Origin: an uncultured Clostridia bacterium
Lineage (GTDB): Bacteria; Bacillota; Clostridia; TANB77; CAG-508
Length of the DNA stretch: 64,000 bases
Assembly: GCA_944392605.1 (NCBI GenBank)
Contig: CALXXE010000001.1
Span: 124,001-188,000 of the forward strand
Direction of reading: 5' to 3'
Part shown: positions 1-8,929 of the stretch, piece by piece
Numbering within the stretch: the first letter of the stretch is position 1
Layout: each line of letters opens with the position of its first letter
Translations under genes and position numbers: made by a program
Notes under the pieces: model-generated
The model's database searches: none
Told to the model about the DNA's origin: nothing
The model's input: only the letters and a program-made list of their open reading frames with translations

Positions 1-819
1 AGCAAATGGTTTGCCACAATGTTTACACTTCTTAACAGTCTTTCTTTCAGTAGTTTCATTTAAAGCAAACATTGTATCTATTGCAAGTTTTAAAGAATTA
101 AAATTCCATTCTAAAACAGGCTTATCTTCTTTATTCTTTCCCATTAATATTTTAAAAGCAATTTTTGATGGATTAAATTCTTTTATTCTAGTATCATATA
201 TCTGCTTTGTATAAGCATCTTGGGCTTTGCTGTAATTTTCTATTGCTTCAAATGTTAAATACAATGTTCTAGCATAGTGCATTATCCAAATCAAACACTC
301 AGAATATGCCCTTGAAAAAACTACTGCATACTCTGCTGGTCTATCTATAATAGCAAGTGGATTCATTTCGTTCTCAACTGATAAATCTAAAATCTCTCCT
401 CTTGCATTTTTCTTCATAATAACTTTTTGTTTTTTCTTACACTTTAAAAATAACTTTATGTATTCATCTGTTGGTAATGTTTCTTTTTCACTAACCAAAT
501 TACCACTTGGTAAATAAACTTTATTTTGCTTAACAATATCAGTATTTAATGGTAAATATGTCAATTCTCCTAATAAGCCATACTTTTCTACAAACTCCAT
601 AATCTTTTTATTAGATGCTTCTATCTCATTTTTCTCAACACATCTGCCTATCATTAAAATATCTACTAATATGTCATCTGCTAAATCAAATGGATCATAC
701 ATAATAATCTTAGAATTTTCTTTTGGTGTAATATAATGTTTTTCATCTATTTCCTTTATTTCATAACCGTCATATCTAAACCAAAAAGTCCTGAAATTTT
801 CTTCATTATCCTTTCTCAT
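1..819 (-). CDS. Hypothetical protein with zinc-ribbon-like motif (3' end cut by window)
   Basis: An open frame of 273 codons runs off the left edge without a stop. The start is ATG at 819, with GGAGAG seven to eight bases upstream. The protein is acidic and mostly soluble-looking, and the last residues visible are KKCKHCGKPFA, a CxxC knuckle that probably begins a C-terminal zinc ribbon. I do not recognise the family. It faces away from the HTH, excisionase and integrase genes and probably belongs to the same integrated element. The function is unknown; the open frame and ribosome binding site make it a real gene. Confidence 0.75.
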   Translation of the reverse strand, partial: MRKDNEENFRTFWFRYDGYEIKEIDEKHYITPKENSKIIMYDPFDLADDILVDILMIGRCVEKNEIEASNKKIMEFVEKYGLLGELTYLPLNTDIVKQNKVYLPSGNLVSEKETLPTDEYIKLFLKCKKKQKVIMKKNARGEILDLSVENEMNPLAIIDRPAEYAVVFSRAYSECLIWIMHYARTLYLTFEAIENYSKAQDAYTKQIYDTRIKEFNPSKIAFKILMGKNKEDKPVLEWNFNSLKLAIDTMFALNETTERKTVKKCKHCGKPFA

Positions 820-862
820 TTTCACTCTCCTAAAAATTTTTTAAAAAATTTATCTGTAATAC

Positions 863-891
863 TTGACAAATATGAACTATTACTTTATAAT
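863..891 (+). promoter_or_regulatory. Strong sigma-A-type promoter of the mobile element genes
   Basis: TTGACA at 863-868, a 17-base spacer and TATAAT at 886-891 form a consensus promoter reading right, towards the HTH, excisionase and integrase genes. It lies in the 257-base gap between two divergent genes. Confidence 0.8.
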
Positions 892-922
892 GTAATTACT
901 ACTTAATAGTAATTATTACATT
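889..922. promoter_or_regulatory. Inverted-repeat operator overlapping the element promoter
   Basis: TAATTACTA (893-901) and TAGTAATTA (907-915) form a perfect 9-base inverted repeat with a 5-base spacer, extendable imperfectly to 889-922. It starts immediately after the -10 box, where a repressor would block transcription. The neighbouring HTH protein is a candidate ligand, by inference. Confidence 0.5.
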
Positions 923-1076
923 TACTAATTGCTAAATACAATTAAGATATTACTATTATATAGTTTTTATAGATAATAGTCAAGTTTTGTTTGAGAATTT
1001 TAACAAAAAGCCTAGGGGATTTTTGTATCTAAAAATCAACAAACAAAAATACAACCAAAAGAAAGGAGTAAATTTC

Positions 1077-1505
1077 ATGGGCAAGAAAGAAACAATTTTA
1101 GATTTATACTTTAATAAACACTTAAAACAAAAAGAAATTGCAAATCAAGTTGGAACATCTCAGCAATATATCTCTAAAATTATAAAGACTGATGAAAGAT
1201 ATGAAAAAGAAAAAAGTTCTAGAAAATCTATTAATGCAGAGAAAAGAAAAATTGCACAAGCAGAATATCAAAAAAATTATGTTAGAACTAAGAAGAGTGA
1301 TATTGCTTATGAAGAATTACTAGCTATTCATGCACAAGATGCAATGGAACTTTCATATAATTCTTATCATCTTTCAGATTATGACTGTAAAAAAGCTAAT
1401 TCTAGTGTTTATGAATATGACAGTAAGAAAAATCAATATGTTATGATAAAAGGTATTGTTTCATCTCTTGATTTACCAAGAAGAGTTAGCACAAAAGTTT
1501 TTTAA
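1077..1505 (+). CDS. Helix-turn-helix DNA-binding protein of integrated element
   Basis: A protein of 142 residues. I chose ATG at 1077 because AAGAAAGGAG precedes it at good spacing; a TTG at 987 in the same frame has no ribosome binding site. Residues 1-45 (ILDLYF..LKQKEIANQVGTSQQYISKII) read as a sigma-like or phage-type HTH with a QQYISKII recognition helix. The rest is a charged region without a recognised fold. It is the first gene after the promoter at 863-891, so a role as an early regulator of the element is likely. The exact family is not recognised. Confidence 0.7.
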   Translation: MGKKETILDLYFNKHLKQKEIANQVGTSQQYISKIIKTDERYEKEKSSRKSINAEKRKIAQAEYQKNYVRTKKSDIAYEELLAIHAQDAMELSYNSYHLSDYDCKKANSSVYEYDSKKNQYVMIKGIVSSLDLPRRVSTKVF

Positions 1506-1609
1506 GAAAAAACATTAAGAGATTAACCTCTTTAAATACACAATAACCAGTACATAGTTTAAAGTTTTTATTTTAGCTATTGTGAATTTTAAAAAAGGAG
1601 GTTAAGTAT

Positions 1610-1807
1610 ATGGATTTAGAAAAAGTAATGTTTAGTAACTATAAAGATGTAGTTACAGTTGAACAATTAGCAGAAATGCTAGATATTGGACTTACTCTTG
1701 CTTATAGGTTGGTAAGGCAAAAGACTATTAAATCTATAAAAGTTGGTAGAGAATATAAAATTCCTAAACAGTTCGTAATTAATTATTTAATCGGAAAGAA
1801 TGTTTAG
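1610..1807 (+). CDS. Excisionase-like MerR/DNA-binding helix protein
   Basis: A 65-residue protein starting at ATG 1610 behind AAAAAAGGAGG. The pattern VTVEQLAEMLDIGLTLAYRLVRQ followed by IKVGREYKIPKQFVINYL is the winged-helix excisionase/HTH_17 arrangement: two helices, then a strand carrying the G-R-x-Y/W-(R/K)-I-P signature. Such proteins bend attachment-site DNA and set the direction of recombination by the partner integrase, encoded directly downstream. The length is typical of the family. Confidence 0.85.
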   Translation: MDLEKVMFSNYKDVVTVEQLAEMLDIGLTLAYRLVRQKTIKSIKVGREYKIPKQFVINYLIGKNV

Positions 1808-1834
1808 GCTATTTTTATATTTACTACAAAAAAA

Positions 1835-1887
1835 GCAGAATTAATATTTTCTAAGCAAGTAAACTTGTAAGAAAATCTAAAATCTGC
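1835..1887. other. Branched hairpin between excisionase and integrase genes
   Basis: ATTTTCT (1846-1852) pairs with AGAAAAT (1870-1876) around an inner CAAGT/ACTTG, and GCAGA (1835-1839) pairs with TCTGC (1883-1887) outside it. There is no T-run, so it is not a simple terminator. It could be an attenuator, or a structured leader limiting integrase translation from its weak TTG start. Confidence 0.4.
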
Positions 1888-1984
1888 ATATTTGATTTCT
1901 ACGTCAAGTGCAATTAGCACTTTCCTAGAACTCAAAGATCAATAGTAAATTAATTTAGTCTGTTACATCGGAAAGGAGTTATAA

Positions 1985-3265
1985 TTGGTAACAGAAAATT
2001 TACAAGTAAATAAAGTATCTGTAAGTTGTTTGCAAATTAAAAATGGAATTTATCAAGCTGTTTTAGAATACTATGATGAAAATGGAAAAAGACATCAGCC
2101 TTGGCGTTCTACAAAATTAAAAGTAAGAGGAAATAAAAAACAAGCATTAGCTGTTGCAGAAAAGATAAGAGCAAAACTTGAAGAAGAATTACAGTTAAAA
2201 TCATTAGAGAATTCTAAAAATAGTTCAAACACAAATTCTAATTCTGATATTCTATTTATAGAGTATCTTTTTTATTGGCTAAAAACAGTTCAGCATACAT
2301 TAGAAAATACAACTTTTACTTCTTATAGACAACTATGTAATCATCATATAAAAAGATATTTTACAGAAAATCCTATAAAGTTAAAAGATTTAAAGCCTAT
2401 TCATATTCAAAACTTTTATACTGAATTGATGGAAAAATATAATCTTACTGCAAATACAGTTATACATCATCATGCAATTATAAGAAAATGCTTAGATTAC
2501 GCTTTTAAAATGAATATTATTATAAGTAATCCAGCTGATAAAATTCAAAGACCTAAAAAAGCTCAATTTATATGTAGTTTCTATAATGAATCAGAATTAA
2601 ATAAACTATTTGAAATATCTAAAGGAGATCCATTAGAACTCATTATTTTAATTACTGCTTTTTATGGACTAAGAAGAAGTGAAGTTTTAGGTTTACTATG
2701 GAATTCCTTTGATTTTGGAAATAAAACAATTACTATAAAACATACAATTACAATAACTAATACAAATGGTGCTAATAGAAAAATAGAAGGCAAAGATAGA
2801 ACAAAAAACAAATCTAGTTATAGAACGCTACCCCTATTTGATGATATAGCAACTATGCTTTTAGATGTCAAAGAAAAACAGAAATCTTTTCAAAAGGCTT
2901 TTGGAAATAGTTACAATAAGAAATATCTAAATTATGTTTTTGTAAAACCAGATGGAAATATTATAAGACCTGATTATGTTACAGAACATTTTGGTATTTT
3001 ACTAAGAAAAAATAATATGAGGCATATTCGTTTTCATGACTTAAGACATTCTTGTGCAAGCCTACTACTTGCTAAAGGTATTCCTATGAAATCAATTCAA
3101 GAATGGCTTGGTCATTCTAATTTTTCTACTACTGCAAACTTATATGCACATTTAGATACTAACTCTAAAAAGATTTCTGCAAATGCTTTAGAAAATGCTT
3201 TAAAATTTACAGCTACAAATAAAAAAGAAAATGAAGAAACTATATCTTCATCTTCACAAAAATAA
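1985..3265 (+). CDS. int: Site-specific tyrosine recombinase / phage-type integrase
   Basis: A 426-residue integrase. The start is TTG at 1985, six bases after GGAAAGGAG; no better ATG fits. It has an N-terminal arm-binding-like region (residues 10-65), a SAM-like core-binding domain (about 90-190) and a catalytic domain (about 200-410). Catalytic residues are visible: Arg in YGLRRSEVLG, then HDLRHS (His-x-x-Arg), the GHS box and the nucleophilic Tyr in TANLYAHLD. The stop lies eight bases from the 3' end of a tRNA-Leu gene on the other strand, the usual place for an integrase beside its attachment site. Confidence 0.95.
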   Translation: MVTENLQVNKVSVSCLQIKNGIYQAVLEYYDENGKRHQPWRSTKLKVRGNKKQALAVAEKIRAKLEEELQLKSLENSKNSSNTNSNSDILFIEYLFYWLKTVQHTLENTTFTSYRQLCNHHIKRYFTENPIKLKDLKPIHIQNFYTELMEKYNLTANTVIHHHAIIRKCLDYAFKMNIIISNPADKIQRPKKAQFICSFYNESELNKLFEISKGDPLELIILITAFYGLRRSEVLGLLWNSFDFGNKTITIKHTITITNTNGANRKIEGKDRTKNKSSYRTLPLFDDIATMLLDVKEKQKSFQKAFGNSYNKKYLNYVFVKPDGNIIRPDYVTEHFGILLRKNNMRHIRFHDLRHSCASLLLAKGIPMKSIQEWLGHSNFSTTANLYAHLDTNSKKISANALENALKFTATNKKENEETISSSSQK

Positions 3266-3272
3266 ATATTTA

Positions 3273-3359
3273 TGGTGCAGGTGGTGGGGGTCGAACCCAC
3301 ACGAATGTTACTTCGCAGGATTTTGAGTCCTGTGCGTCTGCCAATTCCGCCACACCTGC
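3273..3359 (-). tRNA. tRNA-Leu (anticodon CAA)
   Basis: An 87-nt minus-strand gene that begins GCAGGTGTGG and ends with the encoded CCA at 3273. The acceptor stem GCAGGTG pairs with CACCTGC, the anticodon loop CTCAAAA gives anticodon CAA, there is a long variable arm typical of leucine tRNAs, and the T-arm contains GGTTCGACCCC. The integrase gene ends eight bases from its 3' end, so part of the 3' half may be the element attachment core. Confidence 0.95.
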
Positions 3360-3486
3360 ATATTTAATTAAATTTACATTTATGTTAGATATTTGTTAGA
3401 TGTTTTGATATTTTTAAACTCTAACAAATATCTAAACATTAGTATTTTCAATATTTATAGGATTTATATATTTAAAAATCCATTTA

Positions 3487-3527
3487 GATTTTGAGTCCAG
3501 TGCGTCTACCAATTCCGCCACATCGGC
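3487..3527 (-). pseudogene. Truncated 5' half of a second tRNA-Leu (possible attachment-site scar)
   Basis: On the minus strand the 41 bases beginning GCCGATGTGGCGGAATTGG match the first half of a leucine tRNA up to GGACTCAAAATC. The sequence then diverges inside the anticodon stem into AT-rich DNA, with no 3' half. It differs from the intact neighbour in the acceptor stem (GCCGATG versus GCAGGTG), so it is not a simple duplicate. A break at the anticodon loop is where tyrosine recombinases of tRNA-targeting elements cross over. Confidence 0.75.
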
Positions 3528-3531
3528 ATAT

Positions 3532-3560
3532 AAAGAGTTTGCTTTTTAGCAACCCTCTTT
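3532..3560. terminator. Hairpin downstream of the 768-residue gene
   Basis: AAAGAGTTTGCT (3532-3543) pairs imperfectly with AGCAACCCTCTTT (3548-3560). It lies 38 bases beyond the stop of the minus-strand gene ending at 3598. A T-run is lacking, so terminator activity is uncertain. Confidence 0.4.
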
Positions 3561-3597
3561 AATACTTATATATATTAACATATATTTAATTTGTTGT

Positions 3598-5904
3598 CTA
3601 GTTTTTTTCACTGTCAAATTCAAAAACATTAATAGTTTTTATTTCTATCTTAGAAAAATCATCATGTTCATCTTCAAATTGTACAATCTTAAATTTAGAT
3701 TTATTTTTTAACGTCAAATTCAACTTAGAAATATCAACTAATATTTTAGTAGATAAGTCTTGTCCTACTGGTAACGTTTTATTTTGATTATCATAAAAAA
3801 TGCAATTTGTATAACTAACAGCATTTGTTCCTTCTTTTAAATTTATCTTATAGAAATTTATTTTATTATCTTCATTTTTAATTGCTTGGTTTATTTCATT
3901 TTCTGGATTTATATCAAATACATTAATTTGTCTATCATCTATCTTGTCATCTATAATTGCTTTATATACAGGTACATCTTCTGGAACAACTACTTTTGTT
4001 AATGCTGACTTTATATTTGCTATCACATTTTCTAAAGATAGTTTAAATCCTATTTGTTTAGTATTTTTACTAATTTCTAATATGTTAAACTTATCTTTTG
4101 GAAGTTCTCTATGTTTTTTATTTTTAATCTTTGATACTTTTGTAGGGTCTTGAAGTAATCCACCAAATATATCGAATTCTTCTTTTTCAGAAAGTGTTTT
4201 TTCTTCGATTGCTTCTTTCTTTATTTCTTTTAATGCGTTTTCAATATCCTTTGGTTGGAATTCATTTATCTTAATTTTATTTAACAATGGTAAAAGACTT
4301 GTTGTAGTTATATATACACCGTCTGTTTCATCTTTAGTCAAATTCTTTCTTTGCATCTTATCCATTGTTTTTCCAAGCTTTTCTAAATCTTCTTCATAAT
4401 CAAAAGTTTTAGTAATTTTCTTTATTATATTTACTTCCTCTTCTTCTCCTTCTGGAAGTGAACTCATTTCGTCTTTATTGCTATATTTCCAAAATTCAAA
4501 TATGCTCTTTTTATGGCTATCTATTTCTGCAATATAAGCTGTAGCATTTTCTATTTTCTTTTGCATATTCTTATTTTTTAACTTTAAGCTATTAATATCC
4601 ATCATAATGTTTTTTAATTCAGTTTCTTTTTTATCTATTTCCTTATATAAAGCTACTAATTCTTCAATATTATAGTTTTCCTTTTTGGCTCTTCTTCTTT
4701 TTGGAAGTTCTTCCATATCCTCTTTATCTTCTACATCTGTTACTTCTTCTACTTCCTCATTTTTCATCTTGTTTTTATTTTTCTTCTTACTATATTTAAA
4801 ATAATATTTAAATTTTCCAAAAAATGTTTTCTTGCATTCTAAGAATGTTGATATTTGTTTTTCCTTTGCTAAATATTCTATCTCTTGAGCAGCTATTTCT
4901 ACTTTTAGGTTTTGAAGTCTTTTACTATTTTTATTAATCAACTCTTCTGCTTCTGTTTCTTTATCCAACCCTAAGGAATATTCACTATTTATCCATTCTA
5001 CAATATTTCCATACTCTATCTTTCTATCTTCTATATAGAATTCTATTTCTCCACCTTTTTCAATATTAGTTTTAAAATCAAAATAATGTGGTATTTCTGT
5101 CTGTAAGATAAACATAGCTTTTAACAATTTATAAAACTCATTTGCTTGATCCTTACTTTCTAATTTAATTCTATACGGACTTTTTATTTTTTGATATACT
5201 TCTGTCTCTCCAACTATTTGTATACTTAAATTATCATTTTTATCATATACTTCATATATCAATGGCCAATCTTTAGTAAATAACCACAAATAGTTTTCTA
5301 TATCTTCAAACTCTGATTTTTTTAAGAACTCACTTGTATATTCACTATTTCGAATTGGTACAAATATTTTTCCTGTTTTTCTTTTTTCTAATTGCTTTTT
5401 TAACAAATAGAAAAATGTTGAATAATCAGAGTCTTCTGTTGGTACTAACATAAAATATTGATCTGTGTTTTCTGAATAATATATTTGCCATAAGTAATTA
5501 TTTTCATATTTTACTTTAAATGGTATTTTCTTATTTAGATTTACTTGTTCTTCTTCTACTTTTTCTACATCTTCTATATTAAAATTATTTAACATGTTTA
5601 AGAAAGTAGTATGTTTTATTATATTTTCTTCTGATTCACTATCTAAATAATCTGCAAGAGGACTTGCTTTTTTATATTTTTCTTCAATCTCGTCCATCCT
5701 ATTTGTTGGAGAAAGTAATATTTGGATATCTTTTATTGGTACATATCTATATTGTCTATATTGCTTCTCATCGTAAAATTTAGGAATTCTAAATTCTAAT
5801 GGCTTATATTGTTTTATGCTTTTTGGTATTTTATCTAAATCTAATCCTAAATATTCTAATTTTCCTTTTATGGTTTCATTATTTTCTACTGTTTTTTTAG
5901 GCAC
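3598..5904 (-). CDS. Large coiled-coil protein of unknown function
   Basis: A 768-residue protein starting at GTG 5904, eight bases after AGGGAGA. There is no signal peptide or membrane helix. Residues 1-330 look globular and rich in aromatic residues. About 330-520 is strongly charged with heptad-like stretches (a basic KYYFKYSKKKNKNK patch, then EEVEEVTDVEDKEDMEEL, then KRRRAKKE), suggesting a coiled coil. About 600-768 looks globular again. I do not recognise the family. It lies 18 bases after the deacetylase gene on the same strand, so it is probably co-transcribed with metG and the deacetylase. Confidence 0.8.
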   Translation of the reverse strand: MPKKTVENNETIKGKLEYLGLDLDKIPKSIKQYKPLEFRIPKFYDEKQYRQYRYVPIKDIQILLSPTNRMDEIEEKYKKASPLADYLDSESEENIIKHTTFLNMLNNFNIEDVEKVEEEQVNLNKKIPFKVKYENNYLWQIYYSENTDQYFMLVPTEDSDYSTFFYLLKKQLEKRKTGKIFVPIRNSEYTSEFLKKSEFEDIENYLWLFTKDWPLIYEVYDKNDNLSIQIVGETEVYQKIKSPYRIKLESKDQANEFYKLLKAMFILQTEIPHYFDFKTNIEKGGEIEFYIEDRKIEYGNIVEWINSEYSLGLDKETEAEELINKNSKRLQNLKVEIAAQEIEYLAKEKQISTFLECKKTFFGKFKYYFKYSKKKNKNKMKNEEVEEVTDVEDKEDMEELPKRRRAKKENYNIEELVALYKEIDKKETELKNIMMDINSLKLKNKNMQKKIENATAYIAEIDSHKKSIFEFWKYSNKDEMSSLPEGEEEEVNIIKKITKTFDYEEDLEKLGKTMDKMQRKNLTKDETDGVYITTTSLLPLLNKIKINEFQPKDIENALKEIKKEAIEEKTLSEKEEFDIFGGLLQDPTKVSKIKNKKHRELPKDKFNILEISKNTKQIGFKLSLENVIANIKSALTKVVVPEDVPVYKAIIDDKIDDRQINVFDINPENEINQAIKNEDNKINFYKINLKEGTNAVSYTNCIFYDNQNKTLPVGQDLSTKILVDISKLNLTLKNKSKFKIVQFEDEHDDFSKIEIKTINVFEFDSEKN

Positions 5905-5922
5905 AGTTTTTTCTCCCTTCTT

Positions 5923-6828
5923 CTATTTTATTATTTCATAAAAATTCTTAAACTCATATCCTTGATTCCTTAAAGTAGCAATTATTTGTGGAAGTGCATC
6001 CGCTGTTACACTTTTTAGTGGAGAATCATGCATAAGTATTACTATACTATTTTTATTTTCTATTGTTTCATTTAATCTCTGAATTTCAAAATCAACAGAC
6101 AAATTATTTGTTTCGGCATCTCCGTTTAATGCATTCCAGTCCACATGTACAATATTATTTTGTAATAACAAATCATTTGCTTGACATTTTAATTCTGCAT
6201 ATGGTCCACCTACAATTCCTCCTGGAAATCTAAACAAATGTGAATCATATTCATTTTCTCCTATAGCTTTTCTTATTTCTTCATTACATGCATTATATTC
6301 ATCTAAAACAGCTTGTGGAGAACTATAAATTTTTGAATATACATGTGAATATCCATGATTAGCTATAAAATGTCCTTCATCATACATCCTTTTTACTAAA
6401 TCTGGCTTTTTACTCACATTTGAACCTAATACAAAAAATGTTGCTTTTATATTTTCTTGTTTTAGTGTATCTAATATTCTAGGTGTAACAGAAGATGGTC
6501 CATCATCAAATGTTAAAAATGCTTGTTTTGTTTCTGAATGATAAATATTTTCTATATTTTGTTTTCCTTCATCTGTTAGCTTGGGAAGTTTTGCTTGACG
6601 TTCTTTTTCTTTTTCTTCTTGCTTTTTTTCTTCTTCTTGTTTTAGACTAATTATTTGTGCTTCATATCCCTTATATACTTTATAACTATTTATCATTTTT
6701 GATATATTTATTGCTACAAGTATAATTAGAATAAGAGATAACACAACAAGTAATATGAGTATTTTCTTGTTTTTATTAAATTTAGTATCTATTTTATAAA
6801 CTTCTAATTCTTGTCCATTTTTTACCAT
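5923..6828 (-). CDS. Membrane-anchored polysaccharide (peptidoglycan GlcNAc) deacetylase
   Basis: A 301-residue NodB-fold deacetylase. Residues 22-43 form one membrane segment, followed by a Lys/Glu-rich stalk to about residue 82 and an external catalytic domain. The metal and base motifs are intact: TFDDGPS at 106-112, HGYSH at 158-162, RFPGG, DWN and the late LMHD motif. PgdA/PdaA-type enzymes remove acetyl groups from cell-wall N-acetylglucosamine or muramic acid, giving lysozyme resistance or spore-cortex modification. The sequence does not decide between these. The ATG start has GAGGAAATAAGA upstream. It sits between metG and the unknown large protein. Confidence 0.92.
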   Translation of the reverse strand: MVKNGQELEVYKIDTKFNKNKKILILLVVLSLILIILVAINISKMINSYKVYKGYEAQIISLKQEEEKKQEEKEKERQAKLPKLTDEGKQNIENIYHSETKQAFLTFDDGPSSVTPRILDTLKQENIKATFFVLGSNVSKKPDLVKRMYDEGHFIANHGYSHVYSKIYSSPQAVLDEYNACNEEIRKAIGENEYDSHLFRFPGGIVGGPYAELKCQANDLLLQNNIVHVDWNALNGDAETNNLSVDFEIQRLNETIENKNSIVILMHDSPLKSVTADALPQIIATLRNQGYEFKNFYEIIK

Positions 6829-6914
6829 TCTTATTTCCTCTTATTCTCATACTTTTGTTATTTCTTTACATTTTTTTCTTTGTTTATATTCCCTATTTTT
6901 CACCTATTTCTTTT

Positions 6915-8489
6915 TTATTTTTTCATTAGATTTTTTATATATTCTACTTCTTCCTCAGGATTTAATCTCATAAATATTGGTTCACCTTTTTCAATTACTT
7001 TTATATCTTTTAACCCATCATATTGTTTTAAAGAATCCCATGTTATTAAAACGTCGTCTTTTACTCCTATTTGGTGCAAAATATTATCTGCTGTATCGTT
7101 CATAAATGGTTTAATTAATATAGCAATCTTTCTTAAGTTTTCTATTAAATGATACATTACTGACTCTAGCTTTTCTTTATTATCCTCTTTTGCTAAAGCC
7201 CATGGCATCGTTTCATCTATATATTTATTTGTTCTAGAAATCAATGTCCATATTTCTTGTAAGCTATTTGCTATTTCGAAATTTCTTATTTTTTCCTCAA
7301 ATGCCTTTATTTGTTGTACACAAAATTCTTCTAATTCTTTATCAACGTCATTTGGTGTTCCATTATAAAATGGCACATTTCCTCCAAAATATTTATTTAC
7401 CATTGATACTGTTCTATTTAATAAATTACTTAAATCATTACATAAATCAAAATTATATCTTTCTACAAAACTCTCTGGTGAGAAGATTGCATCTTGTCCA
7501 ACTGGCATTTCTCTTAATAAAAAATATCTAACACTATCTAAGCCATATTTTTCGACTAATTGTTCTGGATAAATTACATTTCCTTTTGATTTAGACATTT
7601 TACCATCTTTCATTGTTACCCAGTTATGAACAAGTATTGTTTTTGGAAGTGGCAAATCTAATGCCATTAAGAATATAGGCCAATATATTAAATGAAATCT
7701 TGCTATATCTTTTCCTACTATTTGAAGGTCTGCTGGCCAATATTTTTTAAATAATGTATCATCATCGCTTCCATATCCTAATGCAGTTAAATAGTTTGTT
7801 AATGCATCTACCCATACATATATTACATGTTTTGGGTCTTTTAACACTTTTATTCCCCAGTCAAATGTGGTTCTTGTTACACATAAATCTTCTAGACCTG
7901 GTTTTATAAAGTTATTTATCATTTCATTTTTTCTAAATTCTGGCTTTATAAAATCAGGGTGTTCTTCATAATATTTAAGTAATCTATCTGCATATTTTTT
8001 CATGTTAAAGAAATATGCCTCTTCTTTCATAAGATTTACTTCTCTACCACAATCAGGACACTTTCCATCTACTAATTGAGTTTCTGTAAAGTAACTTTCA
8101 CAAGGTACACAATACCATCCTTTATATTCTCCTTTATAGATATCACCTTGTTCCATAAATCTATCAAAAATCTTTTGAACGACTTTTTCATGTCTTTCAT
8201 CTGTTGTTCTTATAAAATCATCATAATCTATTTTCATGATTTTCCACAATTCTTTTGCATATGCTGCCATTCCATCTACATACTCTTGAGGTGTTTTCCC
8301 TTGTTCTTTTGCTTTTTCTTCAATTTTTTGTCCATGTTCATCTGTTCCTGTAAGCATATATGCATCTTCACCTTTTAATTTATGAAGTCTTTTCATACTA
8401 TCTGCTAAAACTGTTGTATAGGCTGTCCCTATATGAAATTTTCCACTTGGATAGTAAATTGGCGTTGTTACATAAAATTTATTTGACAC
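6915..8489 (-). CDS. metG: Methionyl-tRNA synthetase
   Basis: A class I aminoacyl-tRNA synthetase charging tRNA-Met. I start it at GTG 8489 (MSNKFYVTTPIYYPSG): GGAG lies nine bases upstream, whereas the ATG at 8498 touches the Shine-Dalgarno itself. HIGT replaces the classical HIGH signature, KMSKSKGN is intact, and a CxxC...CxxC knuckle (CVPCES, CPDCGR) sits in the connective peptide. At 525 residues it lacks the C-terminal EMAP/Trbp111-like tRNA-binding extension found in longer bacterial forms. I saw no T-box leader upstream. Confidence 0.97.
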   Translation of the reverse strand: MSNKFYVTTPIYYPSGKFHIGTAYTTVLADSMKRLHKLKGEDAYMLTGTDEHGQKIEEKAKEQGKTPQEYVDGMAAYAKELWKIMKIDYDDFIRTTDERHEKVVQKIFDRFMEQGDIYKGEYKGWYCVPCESYFTETQLVDGKCPDCGREVNLMKEEAYFFNMKKYADRLLKYYEEHPDFIKPEFRKNEMINNFIKPGLEDLCVTRTTFDWGIKVLKDPKHVIYVWVDALTNYLTALGYGSDDDTLFKKYWPADLQIVGKDIARFHLIYWPIFLMALDLPLPKTILVHNWVTMKDGKMSKSKGNVIYPEQLVEKYGLDSVRYFLLREMPVGQDAIFSPESFVERYNFDLCNDLSNLLNRTVSMVNKYFGGNVPFYNGTPNDVDKELEEFCVQQIKAFEEKIRNFEIANSLQEIWTLISRTNKYIDETMPWALAKEDNKEKLESVMYHLIENLRKIAILIKPFMNDTADNILHQIGVKDDVLITWDSLKQYDGLKDIKVIEKGEPIFMRLNPEEEVEYIKNLMKK

Positions 8490-8546
8490 TAATATCATCT
8501 CCTTTTTATCCTAAAATATCTTATCACGTTTTAGTTAAAATAGCAA

Positions 8547-8584
8547 TAAGCAAGAGATATCTTTGTAAGATTTTCTCTTGCTTA
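8547..8584 (-). terminator. Terminator downstream of the 63-residue membrane protein gene
   Basis: A perfect 11-base stem: TAAGCAAGAGA (8547-8557) with TCTCTTGCTTA (8574-8584). It lies 20 bases past the stop at 8605 and is followed on the minus strand by a weak T-rich tract. Confidence 0.6.
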
Positions 8585-8604
8585 TGCCCACCTTATGTAA
8601 TTCC

Positions 8605-8796
8605 TTACTTATTTGCCTGTGTCTTGAAATAGAACACAAACAGATATATGCTAGCTATTGCAATAGCCAGTATGTTTCCTCTTCCGAATATTATCATCGG
8701 AAGAACGATTATCAAAACAGGAATTACCACCACTTTGAGAATCGTCTTTTCAACCTTCTCAAAAGTAGTTCCTTTAACCTCGAAAAATTTTTCCAT
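8605..8796 (-). CDS. Small membrane protein of unknown function
   Basis: A 63-residue protein starting MEKFFEVKGTTFEKVEK, then two hydrophobic segments (about 21-37 and 44-58) separated by a GRGN turn. No family recognised. It has its own downstream hairpin terminator. Upstream AGAAGGGATT provides a plausible ribosome binding site. Confidence 0.65.
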   Translation of the reverse strand: MEKFFEVKGTTFEKVEKTILKVVVIPVLIIVLPMIIFGRGNILAIAIASIYLFVFYFKTQANK

Positions 8797-8929
8797 GTCT
8801 AATCCCTTCTAGACGAGGTCTTATAAAAAATATTTTCTAGTATACTCCTAAAAAAGCTTAATGTCAAGAATATTTTTGTTTTCTTTTATCAAAGTTTGTA
8901 ATTTTACATATAAATTCTAGTCTTTTATA

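Noticed and set aside
8490-8604. T-box riboswitch before metG
   Set aside because: I found neither the T-box consensus nor an antiterminator pair; only the terminator of the small upstream gene is present.
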